DNA of 64,000 bases, from NCBI GenBank assembly GCA_038380435.1, contig JAWZYU010000028.1:46435095-46499094 (forward strand), read 5' to 3'. This DNA is from Ryuthela nishihirai. Lineage: Eukaryota; Arthropoda; Arachnida; Araneae; Heptathelidae. Position 1 is the first letter of the stretch; each line of letters starts with the position of its first letter. Shown in pieces: positions 1 through 10,064 of the stretch. Position numbers and translations under genes: made by a program. Under the pieces are notes generated by a model, which did no database searches, had not been told where the DNA came from, and worked only from the letters and a program-made list of their open reading frames with translations.

Positions 1-1010
1 CCTTCATTTCAGTCACTAACTTTTTTCTTCACTCATTCATTACAGTCACTTATTAACCTTTCTCCCTCACACACTCATTACAGTCACTTATTAACCTTTC
101 TCCCTCACTCATTCATTCCAGTCACTTACTAACCTTTCTCACTCATTCATTCGGCATTCAGTCTAGTGACTTACTCACTCATTCATTCGGCATTCAGTCT
201 AGTGACTTACTCACTCATTCATTCGGCATTCAGTCTAGTGACTTACTCACTCATTCATTTCAGTCACTTACCAACCTTTCTCCCTCACTCATTCATTCCA
301 GTCACTTATTAACCTTTCTCCCTCACTCCTTCATTTCAGTCACTAACTTTCTTCTTCACTCATTCATTACAGTCACTTATTAACCTTTCTCCCTCACACA
401 CTAATTACAGTCACTTATTAACCTTTCTCCCTCACTCATTCATTCCAGTCACTTACTAACCTTTCTCACTCATTCATTCGGCATTCAGTCTAGTGACTTA
501 CTCACTCATTCATTCGGCATTCAGTCTAGTGACTTACTCACTCATTCATTTCAGTCACTTACCAACCTTTCTCCCTCACTCATTCATTCCAGTCACTTAT
601 TAACCTTTCTTCCTCACTCCTTCATTTCAGTCACTAACTTTCTTCTTCACTCATTCATTACAGTCACTTATTAACCTTTCTCCCTCACTCCTTCATTTCA
701 GTCACTAACTTTCTCCTTCACTCACTCATTACAGTTACTTATTAACCTTTCTTCCTCACTCATTCATTCGACATTCAGTCCAGTCACTTACTAATCCTTC
801 TCCCTCACTCATTCATTACAGTCACTAACATTTCTCTCTCACTCATTCATTCGGCATTCAGTTCAGTCACGTGTTAACCTTATTCCCTCACTCATTCATT
901 CGGCATTCAGTTCATTCATTCGACATTCAGTCCAGTCACGTACTAACCTTTGTCACCCATTCACGCACTGATTTGTCAGTCTGTTCAGTCATTTTACTTA
1001 CCTTTGTCTC
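1..1010. repeat. Minisatellite with higher-order units (CACTCATTCATT / CAGTCACTTA family)
   Basis: Units of about 35-40 bp built from CACTCATTCATT, CAGTCACTTA and TTAACCTTTCTCC alternate through the start of the window. The block beginning CCTTCATTTCAG at 1 recurs at 328 and 619, so short units are organised into larger units of about 290-330 bp. The difference comes from the number of TCAGTCTAGTGACTTA sub-units (three, then two, then fewer). The array continues past the left edge of the window. It decays after about 850 and fades by 1010. No coding potential is seen. Confidence 0.9.
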
Positions 1011-1019
1011 TCACTCTAC

Positions 1020-1936
1020 TCGTCTCTCGTAATTATTCAACAGCCTCAATAAACTTCCCTATTTTTCGATTTGTTGATTTAGTTCACGTGTTGCCTGTTC
1101 ACACAAATGGATTAAAGACGACGTCCTAAAGCTCGTGAGCCACCTGAGATTCGGAAAGAAAAGCTTTTAAGTGTTATTAACCACAAGCACCTCAATTACT
1201 GAGATTGCTGAGGAAAGAAAAGAACTTTCAAGAGGCTTTTCATTTCAACAACCCATGGTGATCTTCCTATTCTCCTGAGTGCAGTTCAGGATTAAAGAAA
1301 GCACAGTGCAAAGTGTACCAATGCTTGGTTCGAATGGAATAGCTTCTTTCCATTTCATTGTAATAATAACAGCCTTGGCAGCATTATGAATTGCTCCTTT
1401 GATAAAAGTATACACTCTATATGTGTATACATCCACGCTTATACGAATAGAAATCTAATTTCGTAGCTCTATAACTCGAAATGCTGCTTGTTTATGAAAA
1501 GTTAAAAAACGAAGATAAGTGAAAACATTTTAATGAAATCCTTCTAAATCTTAGTTTTCGATATCCAAAGATTTATTGAAGTTTTAATATTTGGAAACGA
1601 TATCATTAATTACTGAAAATATTTTTCTTCAAAATCAGCGAAAACTTAAAGAAACGTTTCATCAAGTGCGCAAATTATTTATTTTTAAACTATTTAACGT
1701 TAATATTCATTAATGACTCCTCAATTAATTTTAAAAACAAATTCTTGATTCGCTTCTTGATTGAAACTTTTTGATTCTTGATAATTCCGCAAATAGTTCT
1801 CGAATATTTTTCAACATTCTAGATTTTGCGTCGACTGAAGTTCTCTAATTGGCTTTAAATCCGATTTTTTTTTGTTGTATTATTCATATCATAATAAATT
1901 TTCATAAACAATTTCTTTAGACAATTCATGGGACTT
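1020..1936. other. AT-rich spacer, no gene recognised
   Basis: Unique-looking AT-rich DNA with short poly-A/T runs. Only a 63-codon open frame on the minus strand (1245-1436) is present, and it has no recognisable motif. I see no splice-supported exon, RNA gene or repeat. Confidence 0.5.
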
Positions 1937-1948
1937 CCAAATGGTCTG

Positions 1949-2327
1949 GGGGCGGGGGTGGCTCAGTCGGTAGCTCGCCAGGCTCGTAATCTGTAGTTCC
2001 CAGGTTCGAGTGCCAGCTGGGTCAGCGTTGAGATTTATCTGCGCAAAATTCCCCGCCCTGCCCACGGTCAGTAGGGGACACCGATGGGCTTGGAAAGGCC
2101 GCCGGATGGGACGTTAAGCCGTGGCCCCGTGTGCGGGAGAGCCATATTATGTGCACGTTAAAGAACACGCTGGATGGTCTTGACGGAAGGCTACCATCTG
2201 TCTCCCAACAGCTGTTTCAGTGGGTCCCCTCCCCAACGTTCTCTGAGCCTTCGGGGACCTTGTGACCTGGCCATTTAGCCTATGGTGTGCAAAAAAGTGC
2301 CGCTCAGAGGTAAAACAATCCAACAAC
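1949..2327 (+). mobile_element. SINE-1 (tRNA-derived SINE), complete copy, reference description
   Basis: Complete 5'-to-3' copy flanked by a perfect 12-bp duplication CCAAATGGTCTG (1937-1948 and 2328-2339), the signature of target-primed retrotransposition. In sense orientation the family has three parts. The head of about 72 bp is tRNA-like, with A box TGGCTCAGTCGG and B box GGTTCGAGTCC; the anticodon position usually reads CGT in a context resembling an elongator tRNA-Met arm. The body of about 145 bp follows, then a 3' module of 169 bp running from GTTAAAGAACACGCTGG to CAACCC repeats. There is no poly-A; the 3' end is CAACCCAACCC-like. Here the B box reads GGTTCGAGTGCC. The element encodes no protein; open frames through it are accidental. 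The tRNA-Met ancestry is inference. Confidence 0.92.
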
Positions 2328-2406
2328 CCAAATGGTCTGTGTGGAAGTAACATGAAAATAAAATTGCCTATCAAAATAAATTTTCTGCTCCTCAAATAGA
2401 CTACAA

Positions 2407-2617
2407 AAAATTACAAAAATAAATAAATACCCCCTCAAGCAGCTATTTGCCACAGAGGTCTGACAGGAGCCTGTCAGTTTATATGTCACAGTAGAAAGTC
2501 TGAGAGGATGGCAGGACCCTAGCAGAAAGACAACACACACATCCATGCCTAATCCGGGGTTCGAACCCAGATCCCTTAGATCAGTAGCGAAGCGCGCTAA
2601 CCACTCGGCCACTGAGA
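2407..2617 (-). mobile_element. SINE-2 (second tRNA-derived SINE family)
   Basis: Read on the minus strand this starts with TGGCCGAGTGG (A box) and GGTTCGAACCC (B box), resembling a class II (Leu/Ser-type) tRNA head. A body of about 130 bp follows, containing a short hairpin TGACAGG..CCTGTCA, and the tail is ATTT-rich (AATAAATAAATA on the plus strand). It is about 75-80% similar by eye to the copies at 4352-4559 and 18066-18275. No clear TSD was found, so the ends are approximate. Confidence 0.8.
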
Positions 2618-2683
2618 AAGCAAACATTCATCCAGCTTCCTATACTCCACATCAAGCACACTAAATAATAAAATTACTCATCG

Positions 2684-3473
2684 GTTGGGTTGTTTTATTT
2701 CTGAGCGACACTTTTCTTTGCATAAAATGGGATAAATGGCCAGGTTACAAATACCCCGAGATTCAGAGGAGGTTGGGGAGAGAGGTTGGGTTGTTTTACC
2801 TCTGAGCGGCACTTTTTTGCACACCATGGGCTAAATGGCCAGGTCACATGGACCCCGAAGGCTCAGAGAAGGTTGGGGGAGGGGACCCACTGGAACAGCT
2901 GTTGGGAGACAGATGGTAGCCTCCCGTCAAAGCCATCCAGCGTGTTCTTTAACGTGCACAGGGTATGGCTCTCCCGCACACGGGGCCACGGCTTAACGTC
3001 CCATCCGACGGACGGCGGCCTTTCCAAGCCCAGCGGTGTCCCCTACTGACCGTGGGCAGGGCGGGGAAATTTTGCGGAGATAAATCTCAACGCTGACCAG
3101 CTAAATCTCAACGCTGAACCTGGGAACTACAGATTACGAGCCTGGCGCGCTACCGACTGAGCCACCCCCGCCCCTGGGGAGAGAGGACCTATTGGACAGC
3201 TTTTGGGAGACAGATGGTCGCCTCCTCATTAAAGTACACGCCATCCAGTGTGTTCTTTAATGTAGACAAGGTATGGGGTCTCCCGCACACGGAGCCATGG
3301 CTTAAAATCCCATCCGACGGACGGCGGCCTTTCCAAGCTCATTGGTGCCCCCTACTGACTCATGGCATGGAGTTTTGAGGAGATAAATCTCTTCGCTGGC
3401 CAAAACGGGAATCGAACCTGTGAACGACAGATTACAAGCCTGGCTCGCTACCGACTTAACCACCCTCGCCCCC
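2684..3473 (-). mobile_element. SINE-1, old copy split by a younger nested SINE-1
   Basis: The tail part (2684-2785) and the body and head (3187-3473) of one diverged copy are separated by the insertion at 2786-3174. The head retains the B-box region around 3410-3425. Divergence is clearly higher than in the inserted copy. Confidence 0.75.
2786..3174 (-). mobile_element. SINE-1 nested inside an older SINE-1
   Basis: Full-length copy flanked by the 12-bp duplication TGGGGAGAGAGG (2774-2785 and 3175-3186), which is itself part of the older element's tail. Near the head there is a small internal duplication of the CTAAATCTCAACGCTGA segment (about 3085-3117). Confidence 0.88.
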
Positions 3474-4142
3474 AAATTTTGTATACGCAAATACTTCTGT
3501 TAGGCAATTATTTATTAAAATATAGCTCTTTAAAAATATTTATATATATATATATATTTTTTATTATTAAATAGCATTGTATTATAAGTCGGTGAACAGA
3601 AACATCTAATAATACGTCAACTACGGTTTTGAACTGTAAGCGGCCATTTATAAGGTCATTATTTGAGATAAATTTAGCCACAAAATCTACAACCCTGTAA
3701 CTTAATCGTCATGGGCATTGACTCTGAATGTTAGCTTTTCCACATTCAAGGTTCAAAGAATTCGCGTGTTTCAGCAGTGTATCATCATAGAACGATTCCA
3801 TGAGCTGTGTAACATTTCTGGGAAACTTACGAAGTGCACTTGAACGACTAGAAGGCACACTTCTAACAAACAGTTCGAAACATCGAGGGATTTATCTCAC
3901 AATATCTGGTGGCCTCGCAGGTTTCGGATTTTGAACTCCCGACTACAAACGCTGTGGTCAAGTGATGATACACGTAGCACAATCAAAGTAACGTAATAAA
4001 ATTCGAAGTGTTTGAAAAGAACTTATTATGCATTAATTTGTTAATATTAATCATAATTTTCACTATGATTTTTTAACAAAAATAATTGTTGGTCCATGGA
4101 TGTCTACTGGAAGTTTTTCGAGGGTAAAAAAAAAGCAAAAAA
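3474..4142. other. AT-rich spacer, no gene recognised
   Basis: Mostly unique DNA with a TA dinucleotide run near 3540-3560. No open frame with recognisable motifs, no splice-bounded exon and no tRNA-like box pair. Confidence 0.5.
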
Positions 4143-4650
4143 ACTCCCCGCCCTGCCCACGGTCACTAGGGGACACCGATGGGCAGGGAAAGGCAGTCAT
4201 CCGTCGGATGGAACGTTAAGTCGTGGTTCCATGTGCGGGAGAGCCATACCCTGTGCACGTTAAAGTACACGCTGGATGGCCATGACGGGAGGCTACCATC
4301 TGTCTCCGAACAGCTGTTCCAGTGGGTCCCCTCTCCCTAGCCTTCTCTGAGCCGTCCCATGGCCGAGTGGTTAGCGCGCTTGGCTACTGATCTAAGGGAC
4401 CTGGGTTCGAGCCCCGGGTAAGGCATGGATGTATGTGTCGTTTTTCTGCTGAGGTCCTGCCATCCTCTCAGACCTTCTACTATGGCATATAAACTGACAG
4501 GCTCCTGTCAGACCTCTGTGACAAGCAGCTGCTTGAGTGGGTATTTATTATTTTATTTTTAGCCTTCTCTGAGTCATAGGGTATATTGTGACCTAGCCAC
4601 TTAGCCCATTGTGTGCAAAAAAAAGTGCCGCTCAAAGGTAAACCAACCGA
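4143..4650 (+). mobile_element. SINE-1, 5'-truncated, interrupted by SINE-2
   Basis: Begins within the body (CCCCGCCCTGCCCACGGTCA), so the tRNA head is missing. It runs to a decayed 3' end near 4650, and SINE-2 splits its tail module at 4351/4560. Confidence 0.8.
4352..4559 (+). mobile_element. SINE-2 nested in SINE-1
   Basis: Best-preserved SINE-2 copy: A box TGGCCGAGTGG, B box GGTTCGAGCCC, body hairpin, and tail GTATTTATTATTTTATTTT. It is flanked by the perfect 14-bp duplication TAGCCTTCTCTGAG (4338-4351 and 4560-4573), which belongs to the interrupted SINE-1. This shows that SINE-2 moved after that SINE-1 copy was in place. Confidence 0.88.
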
Positions 4651-4654
4651 GATA

Positions 4655-4926
4655 CCTCTAACGTAACATTTCTCACTTAATATCCAACCAGTAAAAGCAA
4701 AAAAAATTTTAGAAGTTGTTACTGTCTTTATCTGTTTCTAAATTACTCTTTCTAAGTACTAAAAAATAATAAAATTAATTATTTTTTTAATTATTTTTAG
4801 ATACTTATTCCCTCGCTTAAAGATTGATTCTCCAGTCTTTTGTTTAGATAATATTCTTCCCATAATAAAGAAAGAATTTTCATTTTATTTAAATAATAAT
4901 TCCATCTTTTTTCAGAGCGACACTTT
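4655..4926. other. AT-rich spacer
   Basis: About 270 bp of A/T-rich DNA between SINE copies. Nothing recognisable. Confidence 0.5.
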
Positions 4927-4936
4927 ATAAACAAAG

Positions 4937-5998
4937 AGGGTTGGGTTGTTTTACCTCTGAGCGGCATATTTTTGCACACCATGGGCTAAATGGCCAGGTC
5001 ACATGGACCCCGAAGGCTCAGAGAAGGTTGGGGGAGGGGACCCACTGGAACAGCTGTTGGGAGACAGATGGTAGCCTCCCGTCAAGGCCATCCAGCGTGT
5101 TCTTTAACGTTGGGTTGTTTTACCTCTGAGCGGCACTTTTTTGCACACTATGGGCTAAATGGCCAGGTCACAAGGACCCCGAAGTCTCAGAGATGGTTGG
5201 GGGAGGGGACCCACTGGAACAGCTGTTGGGAGACAGATGGTAGCCTCCCGTCAAGGCCATCCAGCGTGTTCTTTAACGTTGGGTTGTTTTACCTCTGAGC
5301 GGCACTTTTTTGCACACTATGGGCTAAATGGCCAGGTCACAAGGACCCCGAAGTCTCAGAGATGGTTGGGGGAGGGGACCCATTGGAACAGCTGTTGGGA
5401 GACAGATGGTAGCTTCCCGTCAAGGCCATCCAGCGTGTTCTTTAACGTTGGGTTGTTTTACCTCTGAGCGGCACTTTTTTGCACACCATGGGCTAAATGG
5501 CCAGGTCACATGGACCCCGAAGGCTCAGAGAAGGTTGGGGGAGGGGATCCATTGGAACAGCTGTTGGGAGACAGATGGTAGCCTCCCGTCAAGGCCATCC
5601 AGCGTGTTCTTTAACGTTGGGTTGTTTTACCTCTGAGCGGCACTTTTTTGCACACCGTGGGCTAAATGGCCAGGTCACATGGACCCCGAAGGCTCAGAGA
5701 AGGTTGGGGGAGGGGACCCACTGGAACAGCTGTTGGGAGACAGATGGTAGCCTCCGTCAAGGCCATCCAGCGTGTTCTTTAACGTGCATAGAGTATGGCT
5801 CTCCCGCACACGGGGCCACGGCTTAACGTCCCATCCGACGGACGGCGACCTTTCCAAGCCCATCGGTGTCCCCTACTGACGGTGGGCAAGGCGGGGAATT
5901 TTGCGGAGATAAATCTCAACGCTGACCCAGCTGGGACTCAAACCTGGGAACTACAGATTACGAGCCTGGCGCGCTACCGACTGGACCACCCCCGCCCC
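4937..5998 (-). mobile_element. SINE-1 with five tandem 169-bp 3' modules
   Basis: One insertion flanked by ATAAACAAAG (4927-4936 and 5999-6008). On the minus strand it has one head and body followed by five copies of the 3' module. Module junctions (TTGGGTTG after AACG) fall at 5110, 5279, 5448 and 5617, spaced exactly 169 bp. Modules at 5110-5278 and 5279-5447 share private variants (CACTATGGG, CACAAGGACC, AAGTCTCAGAGATGG) absent from the others, which points to duplication within this lineage. Open frames of about 100 codons repeat with each module and are artefacts. Confidence 0.92.
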
Positions 5999-6008
5999 AT
6001 AAACAAAG

Positions 6009-6637
6009 GGAACGAGATCGTATCAATTCGTCGAAAACAGAAACAGACGCTGTTTAGTGTTGGAAAAAGAGAGTCTGCTTGCTCGGAAGATCTCAAAGAA
6101 CTCTCTTTAAGAGGTAAAGAGTGTATGTCCCCTAAATGGTAATTTAAATAAATCACATAAACGGCCGAGTGATTAGGCAATTTCCATTTGTGTACGGGAA
6201 AACAAGAACAGAGAAGTAAGTTCCGTTAATCTCATTAGTCTTCAATTCTATTAGATTATCGCAACGACTTCGTTCATTACACTTGCAGACACATGGGCAC
6301 TTCTAAGTACGGGTGCAAGCGGCATCAAATGAACAACAGCAAATTGTACCTTTTTCTTTCTTGTATCTGAACCCTGAAAGTCACTTGATTTCCATTTGAT
6401 TTATTTTTTCTACAAATGTCAATTTTTTTCAGAGCCGAAGGGCGATCTCTTGATTTTTGTGCTTTCGCACATTCCTAACACGATCTTTCAAGAGACAAGA
6501 GTTGCTCCGATTTTCTCACGCTCTTACCGTGATGACGTCGTTTTCATAAGAAAAAATCCTTATTGTCACTTACTCGGCTGATGACTGAGTAATAATGATA
6601 GCGTCGTTGTTCCCGTTTAGCCGAAAAGGGTCTTTGA
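6009..6637. other. Unique spacer, no gene recognised
   Basis: Moderately AT-rich DNA with two short open frames (to about 6142 and 6396-6581 plus strand) lacking any recognisable domain. No strong splice-bounded exon was seen. Confidence 0.45.
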
Positions 6638-7246
6638 TGGGGCGAGGGTGGCTCAGTCGGTAGCGCGCCAGGCTCTTAATATGCAGTTCCCAGGTTCGAG
6701 TCCCAGCTGGGTCAGTGTTGAGACTTATTCTCCGCAAAATTCCCCGCCCAGCGTTGAGACTTATCTCCGCAAATATCTCCGCAAAATTCCCCGCAAAATT
6801 CCCCTCAAAATTTCCCGCCCTTTTGCGTTCCCCGCAAAATTCTCCGCAAAAGGCCGCCGCCCGTCGGATGGGACGTTAAGCCGTGGCCCCGTGTGAGGGA
6901 GAGCCATACCCTGTGCACGTTAAAGAACACGCTAGATGGCCTTGACGGGTGGCTACCATCTGTCTCCCAACAGCTGTTCCAGTGGGTCTCCTCCCCCAAC
7001 CTTCTCTGAGCCTTCGGGGTCCTTGTGACCTGGCCATTTAGCCCATGGTGTGCAAAAAAGTGCCTTTCAGTGGTTAAACAACTCAACGTTAAAGAACACG
7101 CTGGATGGCCTTGACGGGAGGCTACCATCTGTCTCCCAACAGCTGTTCCAGTGGGTCCCTTCCCCCAACCTTCTCTGAGCTTTGGGTCCATGTGACTTGG
7201 CCATTGTGTGCCAAAAAGTGTCGCTCAGAGGTAAATCAACCCAACG
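6638..7246 (+). mobile_element. SINE-1 with rearranged body and two tail modules
   Basis: The head is intact (TGGCTCAGTCGG, GGTTCGAGTCC). The body around 6725-6850 is expanded by repeated CTCCGCAAAATTCCCC units and lacks the usual CCCACGGTCAGTAGGGG segment. Two 169-bp-type modules follow, joined near 7085 at CAACGTTAAAGAACACG. Confidence 0.82.
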
Positions 7247-7259
7247 TTCATTGGTAGTG

Positions 7260-8105
7260 ATGAAGAAAACGCTTGTTAAAGTAGTGTCATTGTTGTTCTA
7301 AGAAATACTTTAACATTATTGCTAATGGGAAAAAAACTTTGACATTGTTGCTGTTGAAAGAAATATTTTTACACTGTTGCAGCTATCAGAAATACTGTGA
7401 TATTGCTGTTGGAAGAAATACTTTGACATTGTTGCTGTTGAAAGTGATGCTTTGTCATTGTTGCTGTGGAAGAAATGATTTTAAGTTGTTGTAGGAAATG
7501 TTTTGATATTGTTGCAGCTATAGAAAATAATTTATTGTTGCAGCTGTAAAAAATAATTTGACACTGTTGTAGCTGTAGAAAATAATTTGTCATTGCTACT
7601 AATGAAAGAAATACTTTGAAATTCTTGCTGTTTACAAAAACAGTTTGACATTGTTGCTGTTCAAAAGATACATTTGCATTGTTGCTGCTGGAAGAAATAG
7701 TGTTACGTGTTAATAAGAAATATTTTGACATTGTTGCTGCTGGAAGAAATAGTGTTACGTTCTTGTAAGAAATGTTTTGACATTGTTGCACCTGTAGGGA
7801 ATAATTTGCCATTGTTGTTGCTCAAAGAAATGCTTTGTCATTGTTATTGTTGGAAGAAATCGTTTTATGCTGTAAGAAATATTTTAATATTGTTGCAGCT
7901 CTAGTAAATAATTTGATGTTGTTACTGTTGTAGGGATTCTTTCCCATTGTTGATGTTGGAAGAGATACTTTGACATTGTTGCTACTGAAAGAAATATTTT
8001 ACATTGTTGTTAGAAATGTTTTGACATTGTTGCAGCTGTAGGAAATACTTTGCCATTTTGCTATTGCATGAAATGCTTTGACATTGTTGCTGTTTGGAAG
8101 AAATA
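7260..8105. repeat. Decayed 29-bp minisatellite (GAAGAAATACTTTGACATTGT type)
   Basis: About 28-30 degenerate units of about 29-30 bp containing GAAATA-TTTGACATTGTTGCTG, with sub-variants ending in GCAGCTGTAG or GCTGTTGGAAG. The array continues at 9604-9654 and 10065-10200, so one ancestral array was split by the DD41D transposon and a SINE. A 147-codon minus-strand frame (7369-7812) is a repeat artefact. Confidence 0.85.
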
Positions 8106-8107
8106 TA

Positions 8108-9601
8108 CAGGGTGATTCAGAATTCATCATCAATATTTAGTGGGGAGGAAGGGAATAAGAAAAGAAAGAGATTTCACATAGGAAAGTATGGGGGCAGACG
8201 AAAGCATGGTGGTGTAGAGGGCGCTGTGTGTACACACCTCTCATACAGAAGCACAGCTGTTTGACGCGTGCAGTCAGTTGTCATTCGACAAGGTAAATTT
8301 GCAGAAGTAACATGAACCAGTATACGTGGAATGAATGTGCAGATATGCATGTAACTTACGGTGCGGCAGGAGAAAGATGTCTTCGAGCCAGGCAATTGTA
8401 TGCAGCGCGCTTCCCAAACCGCCGTGTGCCACAGCATCAAATGTTTTCACGTATTCATCGCCAACTGCGTGAAACAGGATCGTTTGCTGCTAGTAATGTT
8501 AATCGAGGGAAGCGCAGATCGGCACGGCCAGTAGCAGTAGAGGAAGCTGTCCTACAGGAAATCGAGGAACAACCTGGTGCTAGCACACGAGGTATGGCTA
8601 GGCAGTTTGGAATTTCGCAAGCAACAGCGTGGCGGTTATTACACGATGAAGGGTTACATCCGTTTCATCTGCAAAGAGTGCAATTATTGGCAGCAGACGA
8701 CCATCCCAAGCGTGCTATTTTTTGTCAGTGGTTCATGCAGAGAACAGCCGTTGATCCCAATTTCCCAACGTATGTTCTTTTCACCGATGAGGCGTTGTTC
8801 ACTCGAGAGGGTGTCTTCAACACACACAATTGGCATGTGTGGGCTCATCAGAACCCACACGGTACAAGACCTGGAGCTGCGCAACAACGTTTTGCTGTCA
8901 ATGTGTGGACTGGGATTGTCGGTGACTGTTTGTTGGGCCCGTATTTACTACCATCCCGTTTGGACGGTGCCAAGTACCTAACATTTCTTCAGACTGTGTT
9001 ACCGGATCTTCTGAACGAGGTTCCTGATGGTAGTCTCCGGCGAATGTGGTTCCAGCATGACGGCACTCCTGCACATTTCGCAAATGCTGTGCGTGCTTAC
9101 CTACGCAGACAGTTTGGTGGTCAATGGATTGGCCGCGGTGGACTGGTTTCTTGGCCACCACGTTCACTGGATTTATCTCCAATCGATTTCTTTGTATGGG
9201 GTGCTATGAAAAACATGGTGTACGAGACCCCTGTTGATAGTGCTATGGATCTTGTAGCACGCATATCAGTTGCTGCCTCAAACATCCGGGAAATGCCAGA
9301 CATCTTCCACAGGGTCCGGCTGTCCATGCAACGCCGTTGTGAGTCATGCATTCTAGCACATGGTCGGCAGTTCGAGCACCTCTTGTAAGTCTGTACAACC
9401 AATGCAAAGAAATGTTACATGTAAGATAATAAATGTTTTTTCCTTACCACTTCCTTCTTGTGTGTTCTTTCCATCATTGAACTGGGTTCATTTTGCCCTA
9501 CTACATGGCATATGCGCCCATGCTTTCCTATGTGAAATCTCCTTCGTTTCTTATTACCTACCTCCCCACCAAATATTGATGATGAATTCTGAATCACCCT
9601 G
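8108..9601 (+). mobile_element. DD41D IS630-Tc1-mariner transposon, apparently complete
   Basis: A 1,494-bp element flanked by TA dinucleotides (8106-8107, 9602-9603). The 85-bp terminal inverted repeats begin CAGGGTGATTCAGAATTC (8108-8192 and 9517-9601) and match at about 79 of 85 positions by hand alignment. It carries a single uninterrupted transposase frame. AATAAA at 9428-9433 lies 40 bases after the stop codon. It sits inside the 29-bp minisatellite, so it arrived after that array formed. The intact frame and similar TIRs suggest a young, possibly active copy; activity is inference. Confidence 0.93.
8312..9388 (+). CDS. Transposase, DD41D group (IS630-Tc1-mariner superfamily) with DUF4817-like N-terminus
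   Basis: A 358-residue protein expected to bind the element's TIRs and catalyse cut-and-paste transposition in the nucleus. Residues 1-60 resemble the DUF4817 helix-turn-helix (YTWNECADM.., RLYAARFPNRRVP, LRETGSF). A second helix-turn-helix lies at about 75-115 (STRGMARQFGISQATAWRLL). The DDE/D-type catalytic domain follows, with D159 in LFTDEALF, D250 in WFQHDGTPAH and D292 in LSPIDFF. There are 41 residues between the second and third acids, hence DD41D. The usual SPDLSP motif reads SLDLSP here (residues 285-290), a change that might affect activity. The ATG at 8312 was chosen because it begins the DUF4817-like segment. Length is normal for the family and there is no internal stop or frameshift. 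Confidence 0.92.
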   Translation: MNQYTWNECADMHVTYGAAGERCLRARQLYAARFPNRRVPQHQMFSRIHRQLRETGSFAASNVNRGKRRSARPVAVEEAVLQEIEEQPGASTRGMARQFGISQATAWRLLHDEGLHPFHLQRVQLLAADDHPKRAIFCQWFMQRTAVDPNFPTYVLFTDEALFTREGVFNTHNWHVWAHQNPHGTRPGAAQQRFAVNVWTGIVGDCLLGPYLLPSRLDGAKYLTFLQTVLPDLLNEVPDGSLRRMWFQHDGTPAHFANAVRAYLRRQFGGQWIGRGGLVSWPPRSLDLSPIDFFVWGAMKNMVYETPVDSAMDLVARISVAASNIREMPDIFHRVRLSMQRRCESCILAHGRQFEHLL

Positions 9602-9603
9602 TA

Positions 9604-9654
9604 TTCACATTGTTGCTGTTGGAAGAAAGAATTTAACATTGTTGCAACTGTAGG
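9604..9654. repeat. Minisatellite fragment between the DD41D element and a SINE
   Basis: Continuation of the 29-bp array seen at 7260-8105 (CATTGTTGCTGTTGGAAG). Confidence 0.75.
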
Positions 9655-9666
9655 AAATATTTTGGG

Positions 9667-10052
9667 TTGTTGGGTTGGGTTGTTTTACCTCTGAGCGGCA
9701 CTTTTTTGCACACCATGGGCTAAATGGCCAGGTCACATAGACCCCGAAGGCTCAGAGAAGGTTGGGGGAGGGGACCCACTGGAACAGCTTTCGGGAGACA
9801 GATGGTAGCCTCCCGTCAAGGCCATCCAGCGTGTTCTTTAACGTGCACAGGGTATGACTCTCCCACACACGGGACCACGGCTTAACGTTCCATCCGACGG
9901 ACGGCGGTCTTTCCAATCCCATCAGTGTCCCCTACTGACCGTGGGCGGGGAATTTTGCGGTGATAAAACTGAACGCTGACCCAGCTAGGACTCGAACCTG
10001 GGAGCTACAGATTACGAGCCTGGCGCGCTACCGACTGAGAAACCCCCGCCCC
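9667..10052 (-). mobile_element. SINE-1 inserted in the minisatellite
   Basis: Full-length copy flanked by AAATATTTTGGG (9655-9666 and 10053-10064), which is minisatellite sequence. The 3' end carries extra GGGTT repeats on the plus strand (TTGTTGGGTTGGGTTG). Confidence 0.9.
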
Positions 10053-10064
10053 AAATATTTTGGG

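Noticed and set aside
1..1010. Telomeric or centromeric satellite
   Set aside because: The units are not TTAGG-like, and the array is short here and mixed. The GGGTT repeats elsewhere are SINE-1 3' ends only one to three units long, not telomere.
4990..5826. Series of about 100-codon proteins spaced regularly
   Set aside because: Each is the same reading of the 169-bp SINE module carried over the junction. 169 is not a multiple of three, so the frame shifts from module to module.
7369..7812. 147-codon minus-strand frame
   Set aside because: Lies wholly in the decayed 29-bp minisatellite. The composition follows the repeat.
8577..8981. 134-codon frame overlapping the transposase, plus minus-strand shadows at 8684-9182
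   Set aside because: Alternate-frame shadows of the DD41D transposase, without their own motifs.
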